Shown here in pieces: positions 23,568-34,977 of a DNA stretch of 64,000 nucleotides; position 1 is the stretch's first letter, and each line of letters begins with the position of its first letter. Source of the stretch: Hyphodiscus hymeniophilus. Its lineage: Eukaryota; Ascomycota; Leotiomycetes; Helotiales; Hyphodiscaceae. The translations under genes were made by a program, and so were the position numbers. The DNA lies in the NCBI GenBank assembly GCA_016508695.1, contig VNKQ01000010.1:496001-560000 (forward strand). Direction: 5' to 3'. Under the pieces are notes generated by a model. The model had not been told where the DNA came from, ran no database searches, and was given only the letters and a program-made list of their open reading frames with translations.

Positions 23568-25908
23568 ATGAATTATCGAAAACAATCTGGACCACCCCTG
23601 AGGCCTTTGCAACCCTTGAGGACAGTTGCAGGCACTTCCTCAAACATGCAGCAGACAAATATGAACCCTCAAAAAGCAAAACGAGTAGCCTGCAAAGAGT
23701 GTCGACAAGCTAAGGCAAGGACTGTATCTTCTTGCGTGTTCCACGTGACCTATTTCTGAGAGAATGGCTGACCATGGTTACTTACAGCTAAGATGCGATA
23801 GCCAGACCAATGGGACCAACCAATGCATAAGATGCCGCAGGCTGTCACTGCCGTGTGAGATAGACACAAATTACAAAAGAGTCAGCAAACGACTGTCAGT
23901 CTCATTGCAAGTGGCCTCTTTAACGGCGTATCTGATGAACTGCACAGGAAAATCGACGAATTAACAGAGCAAGTAGAGCAATTACGTTCTGCTGTTGATC
24001 GACGAGGAGTAGATACTTCGAATAGCTCCATACCTGCTGGAAACTCTGGTCCACCGTCGAGCCACCACGACAGTAGTCATCTACAGACCTCCACATCTCA
24101 TGCACAGCGGCCGATGCTTCCGCCGCAGCCAAGCCCATCGCTTCAATATCACTCGCGTGCTTCTAAAACTCCTCCAGTCACACCAACGACGTTCTCCGGT
24201 GCTCCCCTGGCAATTCATTCAAGATCTCTTGAGCATATCAACCTCGATCAAGCTCGGATTGATGATTTGTACCGGATGTAAGTAGATCATCTAAATCTCC
24301 CAGTTGTTCTAACCGATATAGTTTCTTTCAGCACTATCATCCTTTCTTCGATATTCTTGATATCACTGTCGCTCCTGACGAGTTTTATTCCCGTTCCCCT
24401 CTCTTGTTTTGGGCGATCATCGCCATTGCATCTCGTCAATATCCACAAGATGCCACGTTATTCTCCATTCTATATCCATGTGTCACGAAACTGATGTGGA
24501 CTTCAATTTCAACGTTTCCGCATACCCGCTATATCGTTCAAGCTATTTTGCTACTATCAGTATGGTCTTTTCCCGCCAATTCGATGTCAACAGACCCTGC
24601 TTTCATCCTCGTCTCCATCGCCAAAAGCATTTCAATGCAATTGGGTATCCACAGGCCCGAGATTATCCAGGACTTCGTGCGAGTAAAAACTCAACTGAAT
24701 TCTTTGGAGTTTCGGGATGCTGTCCAGACTTGGGCTGGGGCCTTTATTGCAGCGCAAAGGTAAGCGGATTTCAGCGCTATTCAATACATGCTCTAAATTC
24801 CACTAGTGTCACCACAAGTATTGGGCAATCGACAGTACTTCATGCCGACTGGGTGATAGAGGCTGCTTGTGAACAAAACTCCAAATATACTTTACCAGAT
24901 AATTTACGACACCATCTTCTGATCTCTAAATTCTTCACACGCATCAATTGTCTCATGGCTGAAAACAAACATCTGAAGACAAGCCATCCTTTGGATCGCG
25001 AAATTTGTATCTTGGTGAACGTGTTGGAACAAGATTTCATTGAATTGAAGCTACGCATTGGACAAAGTCTTTCAGGTATGATGTACAAAGTCTCTTATGC
25101 TCGCCTTCGATCTGATCGCGGCACAGAAATCCACCAGATACTCCTCGAAATGTCGGCTCTGCAACTCCGAACATACTACTTCTTCATTTCAAGCGACCAC
25201 GACCTGCGTAGAGAAGGTCTTCTAAAAGCCTATACGACCTCTCTCGACCTAATATGCAAAGCCACAGAGGCCAAAGAAAAGTCCGACTTCATCAGATATG
25301 CGCCTGATGTTTATGGCCGCTTTCTCGTGCTGGCTGCCGTCCTCGTAATGCGAATCATTCACTCCAGTTATGCCAGGTACGTCGACGTAAACGAAGGGAA
25401 GAGTGCGTTTGACGCAGTGCTTCGGATGTTCCAGAGAGCAAGTCTCGAGAATGATGATCTTCGGGGCCGAATCAGTAAAATCTTGAAGCAGCTCTGGAGT
25501 TTCCATCAATCTTGTGCACCAAAAAGTATTCTCGAGGAGCCTAAACTGCATATCAGGACGAGACTAGGTGCGAGTTTATTGCATGATGCACTTTGGACAT
25601 GGCGAGAAGAATTTGGTGGGCAAAAGGGCGCTGTAAGGACACTTGGTCCAGCCACCTCCGTCCAGAACGTGCTAGGTAATGCCGAACACACTTCCAGAAG
25701 CATCCCAAATATCAATCCGGCAGATCCAGAAAATATGGACTCCCAGACTCTACAACAACGACAACTCGACCTAGAGGTTCCGACGCTAATCGATGAAACA
25801 AATTTCAATTTCGAGAGTCAAGATATGGACTGGTTATGGGATGTCGGCTTTCCGTCATTCTTACCAATGGATTCCAATTCATGTGATTTTCAACAATTTG
25901 GGTTTTAA
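23568..25908 (+). CDS. Zn2Cys6 transcription factor, Leu3-like DNA-binding region
   Basis: Five exons, 23568-23714, 23788-23894, 23948-24277, 24322-24759 and 24807-25908, give 707 residues. The zinc cluster is complete only after splicing: Cys42, 45, 52, 62, 65, 72 (CX2CX6CX9CX2CX6C), followed by KRVSKR and a heptad region ELTEQVEQL, then the fungal regulator middle domain and an acidic C-terminus (QDMDWLWDVGF) that could activate. Intron 1 must start with GC (AAG|GCAAGG) because the nearest GT would put three residues inside the first finger loop. The run PCEIDTNYKRVSKR recalls filamentous-fungal Leu3-type regulators; Leu3 controls leucine genes including isopropylmalate isomerase, so a link to the aconitase-like gene is attractive but inferred. 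The start ATG at 23568 lies 41 residues before the first Cys. Confidence 0.9.
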
Positions 25909-26377
25909 TCCAGAACTGCGCTGTAAGTGTAGCCCTTCGAGCAGGACGCTCAAACCCTTGATGTATGTAGGCCAGCGTCGGCGGAGCCTGGAGGGATCCT
26001 GTCAAGACATCGTGAAATTGCCGTCAGAAGCTTACCTGAAAGCGCATTTGAGATTTTGCTACAAGTCACTGACAACCAATCGATCCGTCGGCCCGCAAGC
26101 GGGACGATATCACACACGATTTTCCCCACAAAATCATTGTCGGTGTCTCCTCTAAACTCCGCGGGTGGTGCCACAAGCTCTCTGAATGTGTATTTATTTT
26201 GGACTAGTATTCAACGATGAAGAAGCTGCAAAGTTTGGTTTTCGACGTTCGGCTTGGTACGAAGAAAACATTGCTGCGTTGTTCCTGCTGCCGGCGCTGT
26301 CATTCAAGTTGAAGTCAACATAAATAACAAAGTTCATCTCATCAGAACAACTCCCAATACTCGAACATTCACAATTA
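25909..26377. other. Intergenic between regulator and PrpD-like gene
   Basis: Contains the terminator of the regulator and the promoter of the PrpD-like gene. No further gene seen. Confidence 0.5.
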
Positions 26378-27915
26378 ATGGCATCAGTATCTGATCAGCC
26401 ACTGGATCCTTCCGGACCTACTGGCAAACTATGCCTTTGGATCGATTCTCTTTCCATGTCATCGATTCCCGCTGCTGTTAAGACGAGAGCCAAATATCTT
26501 TTGCTAGACGGAGTCGCATGCGCTCTCATAGGAGCCCACCTTCCATGGTCTGAAAAGGCCACCAACGTAACGCTCGAAATGGAACCAGCAGGAGACTGTG
26601 CAGTTTTCGGCTGGGACAAAGTTTGTCTCCCAATCCAAACATATCCCTCACTGCCAGTACTCAAGACCAAGTGCTTATATCATTATTTCAGACACTCCCA
26701 CCCCTTTCAGCAGCCCTCTTGAATAGCACCTACATCCAAGGCTTCGAGCTCGATGACTGGCACTCTGAAGCACCCCTTCACAGCAACTCAATCATTCTCC
26801 CCTCACTCTTTGCCGCCATTCCTGCCCTCACTAAACCCTCCTCTTCCCACTCCCTAACAAAAACCGCCGTCACAGGAAAAGAGTTCCTCCTCGCTTACAT
26901 AACAGGCCTGGAAGTCGGTCCCCGTGTTGGAAATTCCCTGCACGGTGCCTCTATCCTCACACAAGGCTGGCATTCCGGTGCCGTATTCGGGCCCTCCGCC
27001 TCCGCAGCCTCAGTCTCCAAACTCTACTCCCTGAACGCTGCGCAAATCGAAGATGCGCTTGGGATCGCATGTACCCAGGCTTGTGGGCTCATGAGTGCGC
27101 AATTTGAGAGCGAGGTGAAACGCATGCAACACGGTTTTGCTGCGCGTAGTGGCTTGTTTGCCGCTCTGCTGGCGAGAGGGGGTTATGTGGGGATCAAGAA
27201 GGTTTATGAGCGGGAGTATGGAGGCTTTTTAAAGATGTTCACCAAAGGAAATGAGCAGAGCCCTCAGTTTTTGATTAATGAGTTGACAAAAGATTTTGGT
27301 AGCGATTGGAAGACTACGAAAGTGCGCGTGAAGCCGTACGCAGCGATGGCGGGGACGCATGGTGTTATTGATACTGTGCGCAAGCTTCAACAAGATCATG
27401 CAGAGGAGATGAAGAATTTGGAAGGCATTGAAAGCGTGAAGCTGACTCTAGGGGAAGTTGCGTTTCATCATGGGGGGTTTGAGATTAGTCGTCCCATCAC
27501 GACTGTTGGTGCTCAGATGAGTTCGATTTATGTCGCTGCGACGCAGATGCTCGACGAGGAAGTCATGCCAAGAGAGTTTCGACATGATATGTTAGAACGG
27601 GATGAGATTTGGAGATTGGCGGGGAAGATCGTGTGCGTAGAGTGCAAGAAGAAGGAACACAGGTGGAGGACGGTGGCGGAGGTTAGGTGGAAAGATGGGA
27701 AGATTGTGAGGGCTGAGGTACAGGGCGCGAGGGGCATTAATCCGGAGTTGAGTAATGATGAGGTTGTAGAGAAGTGGAGAGACCTTATGAAAGACGTTAT
27801 TGATGATGAGAGAAGGGAGAAAATTGAGAAGGCGTGTTTGGGGATCGAGGAGTTGGATGATGTTATGGCTTTGGGGGAGCTTTTGGCCGGTGTTACCAAG
27901 AACCCGATTGCTTGA
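26378..27915 (+). CDS. MmgE/PrpD family protein (2-methylcitrate dehydratase/cis-aconitate decarboxylase-like)
   Basis: Exon 1 is 26378-26620, the intron 26621-26691 (GTTTGT...TTTCAG), and exon 2 is 26692-27915, giving 488 residues, normal for the family. The family hallmark FELDDWHSEAPLHS sits at residues 99-112, followed by LPSLFAA; later come LGIACTQACGLM and KRMQHGFAARSGL, all part of the PrpD helical domain. Family members dehydrate 2-methylcitrate, decarboxylate cis-aconitate to itaconate, or act on other tricarboxylates; I cannot tell which. No mitochondrial presequence is obvious. It completes a set with the aconitase-like and lyase genes upstream: PrpD, aconitase and PrpB are exactly the enzyme types of the methylcitrate cycle. 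No citrate synthase or transporter gene is present in the window. Confidence 0.9.
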
Positions 27916-28294
27916 ATAAGTGACAATGGCCACATAAGTATAGAACGATATTATTCGCTTCTTGTATTTAAAATGAAGACACAACACATTGTTTGTGTTG
28001 ATCAGTGTCCGGTCTTGAAGTGTGCTCAAGCGGATTTAAGCCATGTATTGCAGGTTCTTGAGGACATAAAAGATAGTATCGAATAGAATTTCTGATTGAT
28101 AAAGGAAGCAAAGAATCGCTCTCACCCGACCGATCATATCACTGTTCTCCGTCCCAGAAGTAAGTTAACTCATAAGCCCCCCAAAATTGAAATTTCGTGC
28201 ACGCGGTACAGTCAGGAGTCCGAAGCTCAATAAATTCCCCTACACCCATTTAGCAACGAGCACAACGAACATCATCTCCGCCTGAGGAGCCTGC
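27916..28294. other. Convergent 3' region, nothing seen
   Basis: The gap between the stops of the PrpD-like and protease genes. The protease may have one more small exon here: GTGAGC follows directly after the AGATCCAG at its end, and GTGTAG near 28245 would be a possible acceptor giving a three-residue tail. Confidence 0.4.
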
Positions 28295-30087
28295 TCACCT
28301 GGATCTGAACTTCATCTGTCCGCTTCCTAAGTCGAAAACAGACATAACGTTCTTCATGAACGGATCGCCAAGGACGTAGGGTGCGTATATATCCCCATTG
28401 CCCGTGGTGGCATAGCAGTCGCCCGGTCCTTGGGTATAGATCATATCTCTTTTGTCGATGGGAAAGATCACTCCCCCAATCTGGACAGCTAACCAAGGGG
28501 CTACTGCGTTACAAGGCACAGAATAAGTTAGATCAGAGTTAAGGACCCCGGGTGGTTTAAACTTGGCAGCGAGGGCGTCGGCAATCGCAGGTGACAAACC
28601 ACTAAACGTGGAGCCGGAGTCCAGCTAATGTCATTTGTAAGCCAATTGTTAGAGAAGTGAGACACCTGAACTGAAGAATGCTTGGTAGCTTACGATGTAC
28701 TGTCGCTCAAAAGTAAGATTGCCTGTAGGATTGGGGAAAGCCGTCCACTTGTTGGGGTTGTAGACTGGATTGCTGCCACTTTGCCAGAGGAAAGCATCAG
28801 GGGTAATGGTGTACCACTCTGTTTGTCATTAGCATCCATTTGGTCTTTCACTGATTTGTTACGAACCGTATTGCGGAGAGGGAAGGGTCGTAGGTGCGTA
28901 ACCTCCTGGCGCAGGAGTATTAATTGACACGGTCTGAATGGGGGTAATGCCCCATGCTCCATAAGTAGCCACGGGTGCAAGGCCACCAAGTGCGATGAAA
29001 CCATCATTGTTGTAATATGGGCTGGGCCTGCTGAGCGTAATGCTAAATACTGGCGCAACATGGCCCTGCTTATACATATTCGTAAAGAGCGGATTATATG
29101 GGACTAGTGATGTATTCATCAGCAATGGCTACCGCTTCAATTACTCGGTCATGAGGACGCTTTTACCTTGATTTGTAGCCCCATTGTCGGCAGAGCTATT
29201 CGTCCCGCTGAAGGCATAAACGCTACTCATCGGTAAGCACGTAATTGAGGACTCGGGAGGAAGCAGACTTATACATACAGTGCAGGGTAAGCAAACCCAA
29301 CAAGACCACTCAATCCAGGGACGAAGTTAGCAGCATATGTGACCGCGGCGACTTGTTGGTTCTTAGCACTGAAAATAAATGTAAGTTAGCAGTGTAGAAA
29401 GCGTAGCTAATGGGAGCAGCTCACGTAATGCCTCCGAGTGTTACATCAATCGTACAGAAAGTTCCCAATTCTGAAGGCGCACCACCGCCATAGTTGATGT
29501 TGAAATTTTCGTTCGGTATTGCTACACAGCCTTTTTGGTCCCATTGAGGTCCAAAATTACATCCTGCATTCGTAGGGTTACCAGCAGGATCAGCACATTG
29601 AGCACCATCCGCCAAAACCCAAGTATCACTGGAGCCAGTGTCCACTATGACATTGAAAGTCTCTGTACCGAAAGTGATCGGGGTGGAGAAGATGCTGCCC
29701 TGGTATTTTCAGCGTCGACGTAGCAGAAAGAGTTTAAATTATACCACTACTCACGTTACTGTTAAATGTAGTAGGGCTGATTCCATATCTGCCAAACAAC
29801 ACATTTCGGAGTATTCCCCTGTAGTGCCCACTTAGAGAAGACTGTCCTTGCACTCGAGTCAAAGTAACATAGGTCGATACATTTTGGAGATCACTGGCCT
29901 CCTGATAAGAGGCCGCTGTCAGAGAATTGACTACAACAGGACTGTCTGTTGCTGTTGCTCCAAGAGATAGGAGGCCTGTAACACCGAGCAGTTTTTGGAT
30001 ATGAGAACGCATTTCTGGACGAATTGATCGAGCTTCAATTGCTAACGAGAATGCAAGAGTTGAGAGTACAACGGCAACAAAGTACAT
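28295..30087 (-). CDS. Secreted pepsin-like aspartic protease (family A1)
   Basis: Seven exons: 30087-29755, 29699-29425, 29368-29279, 29225-29167, 29103-28867, 28818-28694 and 28624-28295, all in phase, for 482 residues. The two catalytic motifs are VDTGSSDTW with Asp131 and LDSGSTFSG with Asp375, in the right order and spacing. YNNDGFIALGGLAP and the terminal GDPFMKNVMSVFDLG are typical of the family. The N-terminus offers two signal-peptide-like starts, one at 30087 (MYFVAVVLSTLAFSLA) and one at 30012 (MRSHIQKLLGVTGLLSLG), so the exact start is uncertain. Likely secreted and scavenging protein outside the cell. The intron before VPYNPLFTN uses an acceptor at 29104; nearer AGs would give stops. 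Confidence 0.9.
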
Positions 30088-30870
30088 ATACCTTCGATCA
30101 CAGAAGGAATTTGGTATAACATCGAGACCAACAAGTGAGTCCTAGGATCACAGGAGCCGGAATGTGCGCCGACATCAGCCTGCTAGTTTCAATGTGTAAA
30201 AAGTCTTGGACGTGAGAGATTACCCTAATCGTCTGAGTGACAACAACAATAGTAAGGCCAGAGTGGCGTTCTGGAACAGGAAAGGCTTCCTCGCTTCGTC
30301 AACAATGCACCTTCCAATTTGTTTCGACATAGCTTCCAGAAGAATAGAACAAAAAGAACGTTCCAGAGATGTGACCGGTCGTTTTCGAGGCGGGAACATG
30401 GCCCTAAGGCTGTGTAACCCTTTCGACTTGCTTCACTGGCTCGGTTTCATACCATTGAGGGATGCTCAATCGACCAAGATCTCGGGTGAAATTAATGAAC
30501 TTCCTAATCAAGTTACTGGAGCTACTCATGAACGTCCGCTGATATGAGCGCGGTCCAGTGGATATTGTAAATTCTCCCTCTTGCAATATGCATTCCTTCC
30601 ACACCGTTTCTCACAAATACCGTGCCAGCTTTGCTAAGATCCAATCCTCCAGACCGAGCCGAGAAGACTTAGAATGGGTAACAGATCGAAGAGATCTTAC
30701 ACCGCTGTCTCTGATATCTATGATCCTGATCAAGAAGTATCTCAGGTATCCGCATCCTTGAACTTCATAGTGGGAGCGGCGTGCTGGCCGTTTTGGCCGG
30801 ATCGCCTTTTCTTCGTTGGTCTAAAGTCCTTTGATTTACTCTTTCTCTCCATGCTCCGTTATGGATCAGG
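30088..30870. other. Intergenic, protease promoter side
   Basis: 783 bp upstream of the protease and downstream of the methyltransferase. Frames at 30206-30547 and 30558-30874 show no family signal. Nothing else seen. Confidence 0.5.
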
Positions 30871-32085
30871 TTAGATTGTCTTCCGGATTTGGGAGCGCCT
30901 GGAATTGAATAAGACAACGGCCCTGGAATTACCATTCCCCCTGACCAAGATGTTGCGTTCACCCACTCTAAGCTCTTCGCCATTGTCCGCATCAGGGCTA
31001 TCTCTCCAGATCTCGAGCTCATTGCTGGTCCGGGTGTTTTGGCTGTTCCCAGAATCGCAGTGATCCATAGCCATTTTGGCGACCCTGAGGGCTTGGGCTT
31101 GGTCTCCGACCTCCATGAGTAGAACCCGAGATTCGAAAACATCCGAGTGCAAAGCCAGCAATCGCTGGTAGAAGACATCTGCTGCGTCGAATTCTACTGC
31201 TGTTTCCATATGTGGCAGCCTCCTTGGGACCAAGGCCAACTTGGGTTCCCAATTTCGCACCGAGCGTGTTGTCTCCCTTATGAAGTCTGTCTGGGATATA
31301 TATGGTGGGTTGGAAATGATGATGTCGACTTTCGCACCATTTCCTCCATGGCCAGACTGTTTTCTGAGAGTGTCTCTCAATTTATCATCATGGTCAAAGA
31401 TGTCTACCAATTCGAAACCCAAACGCTTGTGACGAGATTTTATCACGTGTCCCAGCTCAACATTATGAACGAGGTTTTCATTGGCCAAAGCAACAGCATC
31501 CATGGATATGTCCCATCCATAGATCTCGAAATTTGTGAGGGCTTTGGACAGAAGATTGCCTAAAAGAAGCGGGATACAGCCGCTTCCAGTGCAAAGGTCT
31601 AGTATCTTGAGCCTCGGGATTTTGGCAGCATGAGGAATTCGTGGAGGATCATCTCCGTGGCAGTATCTATCGGAAAGTACTCGATTCAGGCGATAAGAAG
31701 TAATAAGATCGGCCAAGTATGTCGTATACGCCTCTGTTTCCGGTCTGAAAACCTCCTGGGTTAATTGTGATCACGTGTGCCCAAGATTGTTGACACACCT
31801 TGGTATGAGAACTCCAGGTCGACATTTGATATCCAACTCTCCAAATGGCTGAGACTCTAAAATGTATTGCAGCGGCTCACCCTTTGATCTTCTCTTGCAT
31901 AGTTGCAGGAGCTTTTGCTGCTGCCTCTTGTAGCCATTCTCGGAGGAGGTTTGTTGAACGTGTTCGATGAGCCATCTCAGCTCATTGATGGCTGACGGAA
32001 GGGTTCGAGCGCCTTTGAGGACAAGTGGTAGAAGGGGTGTCTTTTTGTATGCCTTTAACAGGGTTGAGTGAGGGATTCGTGGCAT
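30871..32085 (-). CDS. MTQ1: HemK/PrmC-type glutamine methyltransferase, probably mitochondrial Mtq1
   Basis: Exons 32085-31799 and 31744-30871 with intron 31745-31798; the acceptor is TTTTCAG, giving ...LIPRPETEAY, the family motif across the junction. 386 residues. The SAM-binding motif DLCTGSGCIPL is at 145-155 and the catalytic NPPY at 241-244, which binds the target glutamine amide. HemK enzymes methylate the GGQ glutamine of peptide release factors; of the two fungal types, the N-terminal PrmC-like helical domain here (GEPLQYILESQPFG) points to Mtq1, which acts on mitochondrial Mrf1. Human HEMK1 is the counterpart. It shares a 309-bp divergent promoter with AIM32, another mitochondrial gene. 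Confidence 0.9.
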
Positions 32086-32394
32086 CAGCGTCCAGAGGAG
32101 GAAGATAGTCGTGTTGTTAACTATCCAGCCAGCACCTCAAGAAGAGAAGAGGTTTTCTTCGATTCCTAGCTTGACAGCCAAAAGACGTGTACTGTTGCGG
32201 TGAGCTTCTTTGATGATTTGAGGAAGAGTCTACAGCATGTGGAGAAAGAGATGTTTACTTTCAAGCTCTGTTCGGCTCCCTTTCCATCTTCAATCCGGCA
32301 GGCGCGTGAAGCCAAGAACGAAGCCATCGGATTAGATAAAAGTTCCCCAGACCTACTCCAATACTACGACTTATCTCTCCTTCTTTCTCTCCTC
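32086..32394. promoter_or_regulatory. Shared divergent promoter of MTQ1 and AIM32
   Basis: 309 bp between two start codons of genes for mitochondrial proteins. No specific site recognised. An in-frame GTG at 32200 extends the AIM32 frame but has no presequence character. Confidence 0.5.
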
Positions 32395-33502
32395 ATGTTC
32401 TGTCGACCCATAACTCGGTCACCATGGCTCTTCTCTCGCCCTCTGATAAGACGACTTTCATACTCTTTACCGCGCCGTAGCCCAGTCTTATCCACGATCC
32501 CATCATGTCCATCCCCAACATGCACATGCGCAGAGACGCCTACTATGCCCGACGGCCTGGCGATAGATTATTCGAAACCCCTGAATGGGACAATGCCCGC
32601 CTATGCGGAACAAGTCTTGATTTGTACAGGGCAGGACGACTGGGTTTCAAGAATCGAGGATGAGAATTCAGGAGACAACTTAGCTGCGGACTTAAAAGAA
32701 TTGATGGGAAGGGGAGGAGTGTATTCTGATGTATTTCTACACTCTTAATCGATAAATAAACTCAATCCTGATAATCTCACAGCCATATCACAATGTTTCT
32801 CTCACGAACGCCTCTTTCCCAAGCTCCGTCCCTCAAAGATCAGAAGTTCAAACAACATCTGCGTATATCCTGCCTTCCTTCAGATACGTGCCTTTCCTGC
32901 CACGAGTGTCCTTCGATTCCGTGCAGGCTCTTGTGAAAGGCTATCTCCTCCCCAAGAAATTGAATCCTGCTCATGACAATCTATCGCCGATCCACAAAGA
33001 CAGGTTGCTGAGGAGTGAGGATCAACAACAGTTCTTATACGAAGTGCAGAATGTGAAAGATGTACTGGTGTTAATATGTGGGCATGGGGGAAGAGACATG
33101 CGCTGTGGGATTACGGGTCCAATATTGAGGGACGAGTTCGAGAGCTGCCTGCCGTCGAAAGACATCACGGTACTGAAGGGAGCAGTGGAGATCGCTCCGG
33201 AAGGCGTACGAACTCCTTTGCTGAATTCAGGGGGCCATGAACAAGCCAGAACAGCCAGAGTTGGTCTGATCAGTCATATTGGTGGACACAAATTCGCTGG
33301 AAATGTTATACTCTACATCCCACCTGATATGAAAGCTAGCAGCGGAGAGTTGCACGAACTAGCTGGTTGTGGAATATGGTATGGAAGAGTGGAGCCCAAG
33401 CATGTTGAGGGTATAGTACAGGAGACCATTCTCAGTGGGAGGGTCATTGAAGATCTGTTCAGAGGAGGCATTAAGCAAGGTGGGGAGTTATTACGGTTTT
33501 GA
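32395..33502 (+). CDS. AIM32: Aim32-type thioredoxin-like [2Fe-2S] protein, mitochondrial
   Basis: Exon 1 32395-32730, intron 32731-32782 (GTATTT...CACAG), exon 2 32783-33502; 351 residues. The chosen ATG starts an Arg-rich presequence (MFCRPITRSPWLFSRPLIRR). The C-terminal thioredoxin-like ferredoxin domain shows CGHGGRDMRCG with Cys211 and Cys220 and SHIGGHKFAG with His277 and His281, the Cys/His ligand set of the sucrase/ferredoxin-like family. Yeast Aim32 is a mitochondrial [2Fe-2S] protein implicated in redox quality control of import substrates. No oddities. Divergent from MTQ1. Confidence 0.9.
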
Positions 33503-34977
33503 ATGGTTAAAGATATCTCCTCTCAAGTGCAACGGGATAGGGGAGTTTATGGTTGATGCCAAACCTTTTCTAGGCCATTGGCTATTCTCGAGGGGTATGG
33601 CGTAAAAAGTTCTATGTATACTAGCCAAAATGCATGATAGACTATTCAACTCTCATCTGGATCCAAACCCGATCCTTAACCCGATCTCGTTCACCATTTA
33701 AGAGAGGGCAATCTAGACTTCCTGGATCTGGACAACGTTTCAACAATATGGACAGCATTAAAGGTTTAGAACGTCTCATTAGATACTATCTCACAGCCCG
33801 AAACGGCTCGTCCTGGTGACCTTTAATTGAAGAATGAGACTTTACCTTTTCATCGTGCATTACGTTCATTGGTGATCCTGGCGACACAGAACTATCCCAA
33901 AAAACCGGCTAAAACATTGCCGACCATCTCGATGGTTTCACCATTTTATCGCACGTCAAAATTTCGTTCACTGTTCCTCCATTCTGGTTCAATCTCCTTC
34001 TCTGAAGCCAACACTATCGTTTCGAAAGCTGCAATTTCTACATAAAATGTTTACCATGTCTCTGCGAACGTTGGCGCTTCATACTTAGTCTCGCTTTGCT
34101 CTTGATCATCGGTCCCAAGAACAGAGAATATGGTTTGATTCATGCATGAGGCAAAATGATGAGCGGGAAAGGGGGCAAGATCCCGACCAAACTGACTCGT
34201 ACGTGAGCAAAGCAGATAGTCCTTTCAACGACATATTACAGGCGTATATGGCATAAATTAAGACCGCATGAGCAGCTGCCACGAGTGAAGGTTTAGTAAC
34301 GTTACGGACTTGTGTGATCGACCACTACGGGAAATTTACGGGTGATCGCCCCTATTTCTACACATAATAGTAGCGAATAACCTTAAATTGTAGCGACAGC
34401 AGTGCCTGGGCAATTCTACACGGAAGCTTCTGGGGTAAGACAACAGATGACTTCGATGCAGGCAAAGAAACGACCGTAACGCACAGTCTCCATTAGCTCA
34501 AGTTTACCTATGTCATCTGTATCATATTATCCTCAAACGACCTTCAATGAAAATAGCCGTTGAAAAGGATGAGGTCAGTCACGTGCAAATCAATTCCTGT
34601 CAACCAAGATCTCCCCGAAACGCCATTTACACATTCCTTCGTTCTCCAACCCCAGCCCTCCACTCCGACAATGGCAAAACCACTGACTGGTGACCACATA
34701 TAGGCAGGATTAAGGCATCTGGTGACTCCTGTTTTCAGGCCTACAAAACAGTTCGTCCTAGGCGTCGATTGTTTCGTGAAACGCTGAGCTCCACTCACTT
34801 CAATGCGCAGACATGGCAGTCACTACCCAGTCAGGCCAGTTTACCTTCTCGCGAGACTTGATGTTAGGATTGTGTGAATTACGAGACCAAAGTTGTATCA
34901 AAGATCAAGCATCTTATATCTCGTCGTATATCCCGAGTTCTTTGATCTTGGCAAATCCTTATGTTCAATTTTCGATC
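33503..34977. other. Intergenic, about 1.5 kb, no gene recognised
   Basis: Frames at 33634-33819, 33827-34045 and 34544-34798 have no family signal. The last 165 bases are an in-frame extension of the GH76 gene that I treat as leader, because the signal peptide starts at 34978. Confidence 0.5.
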
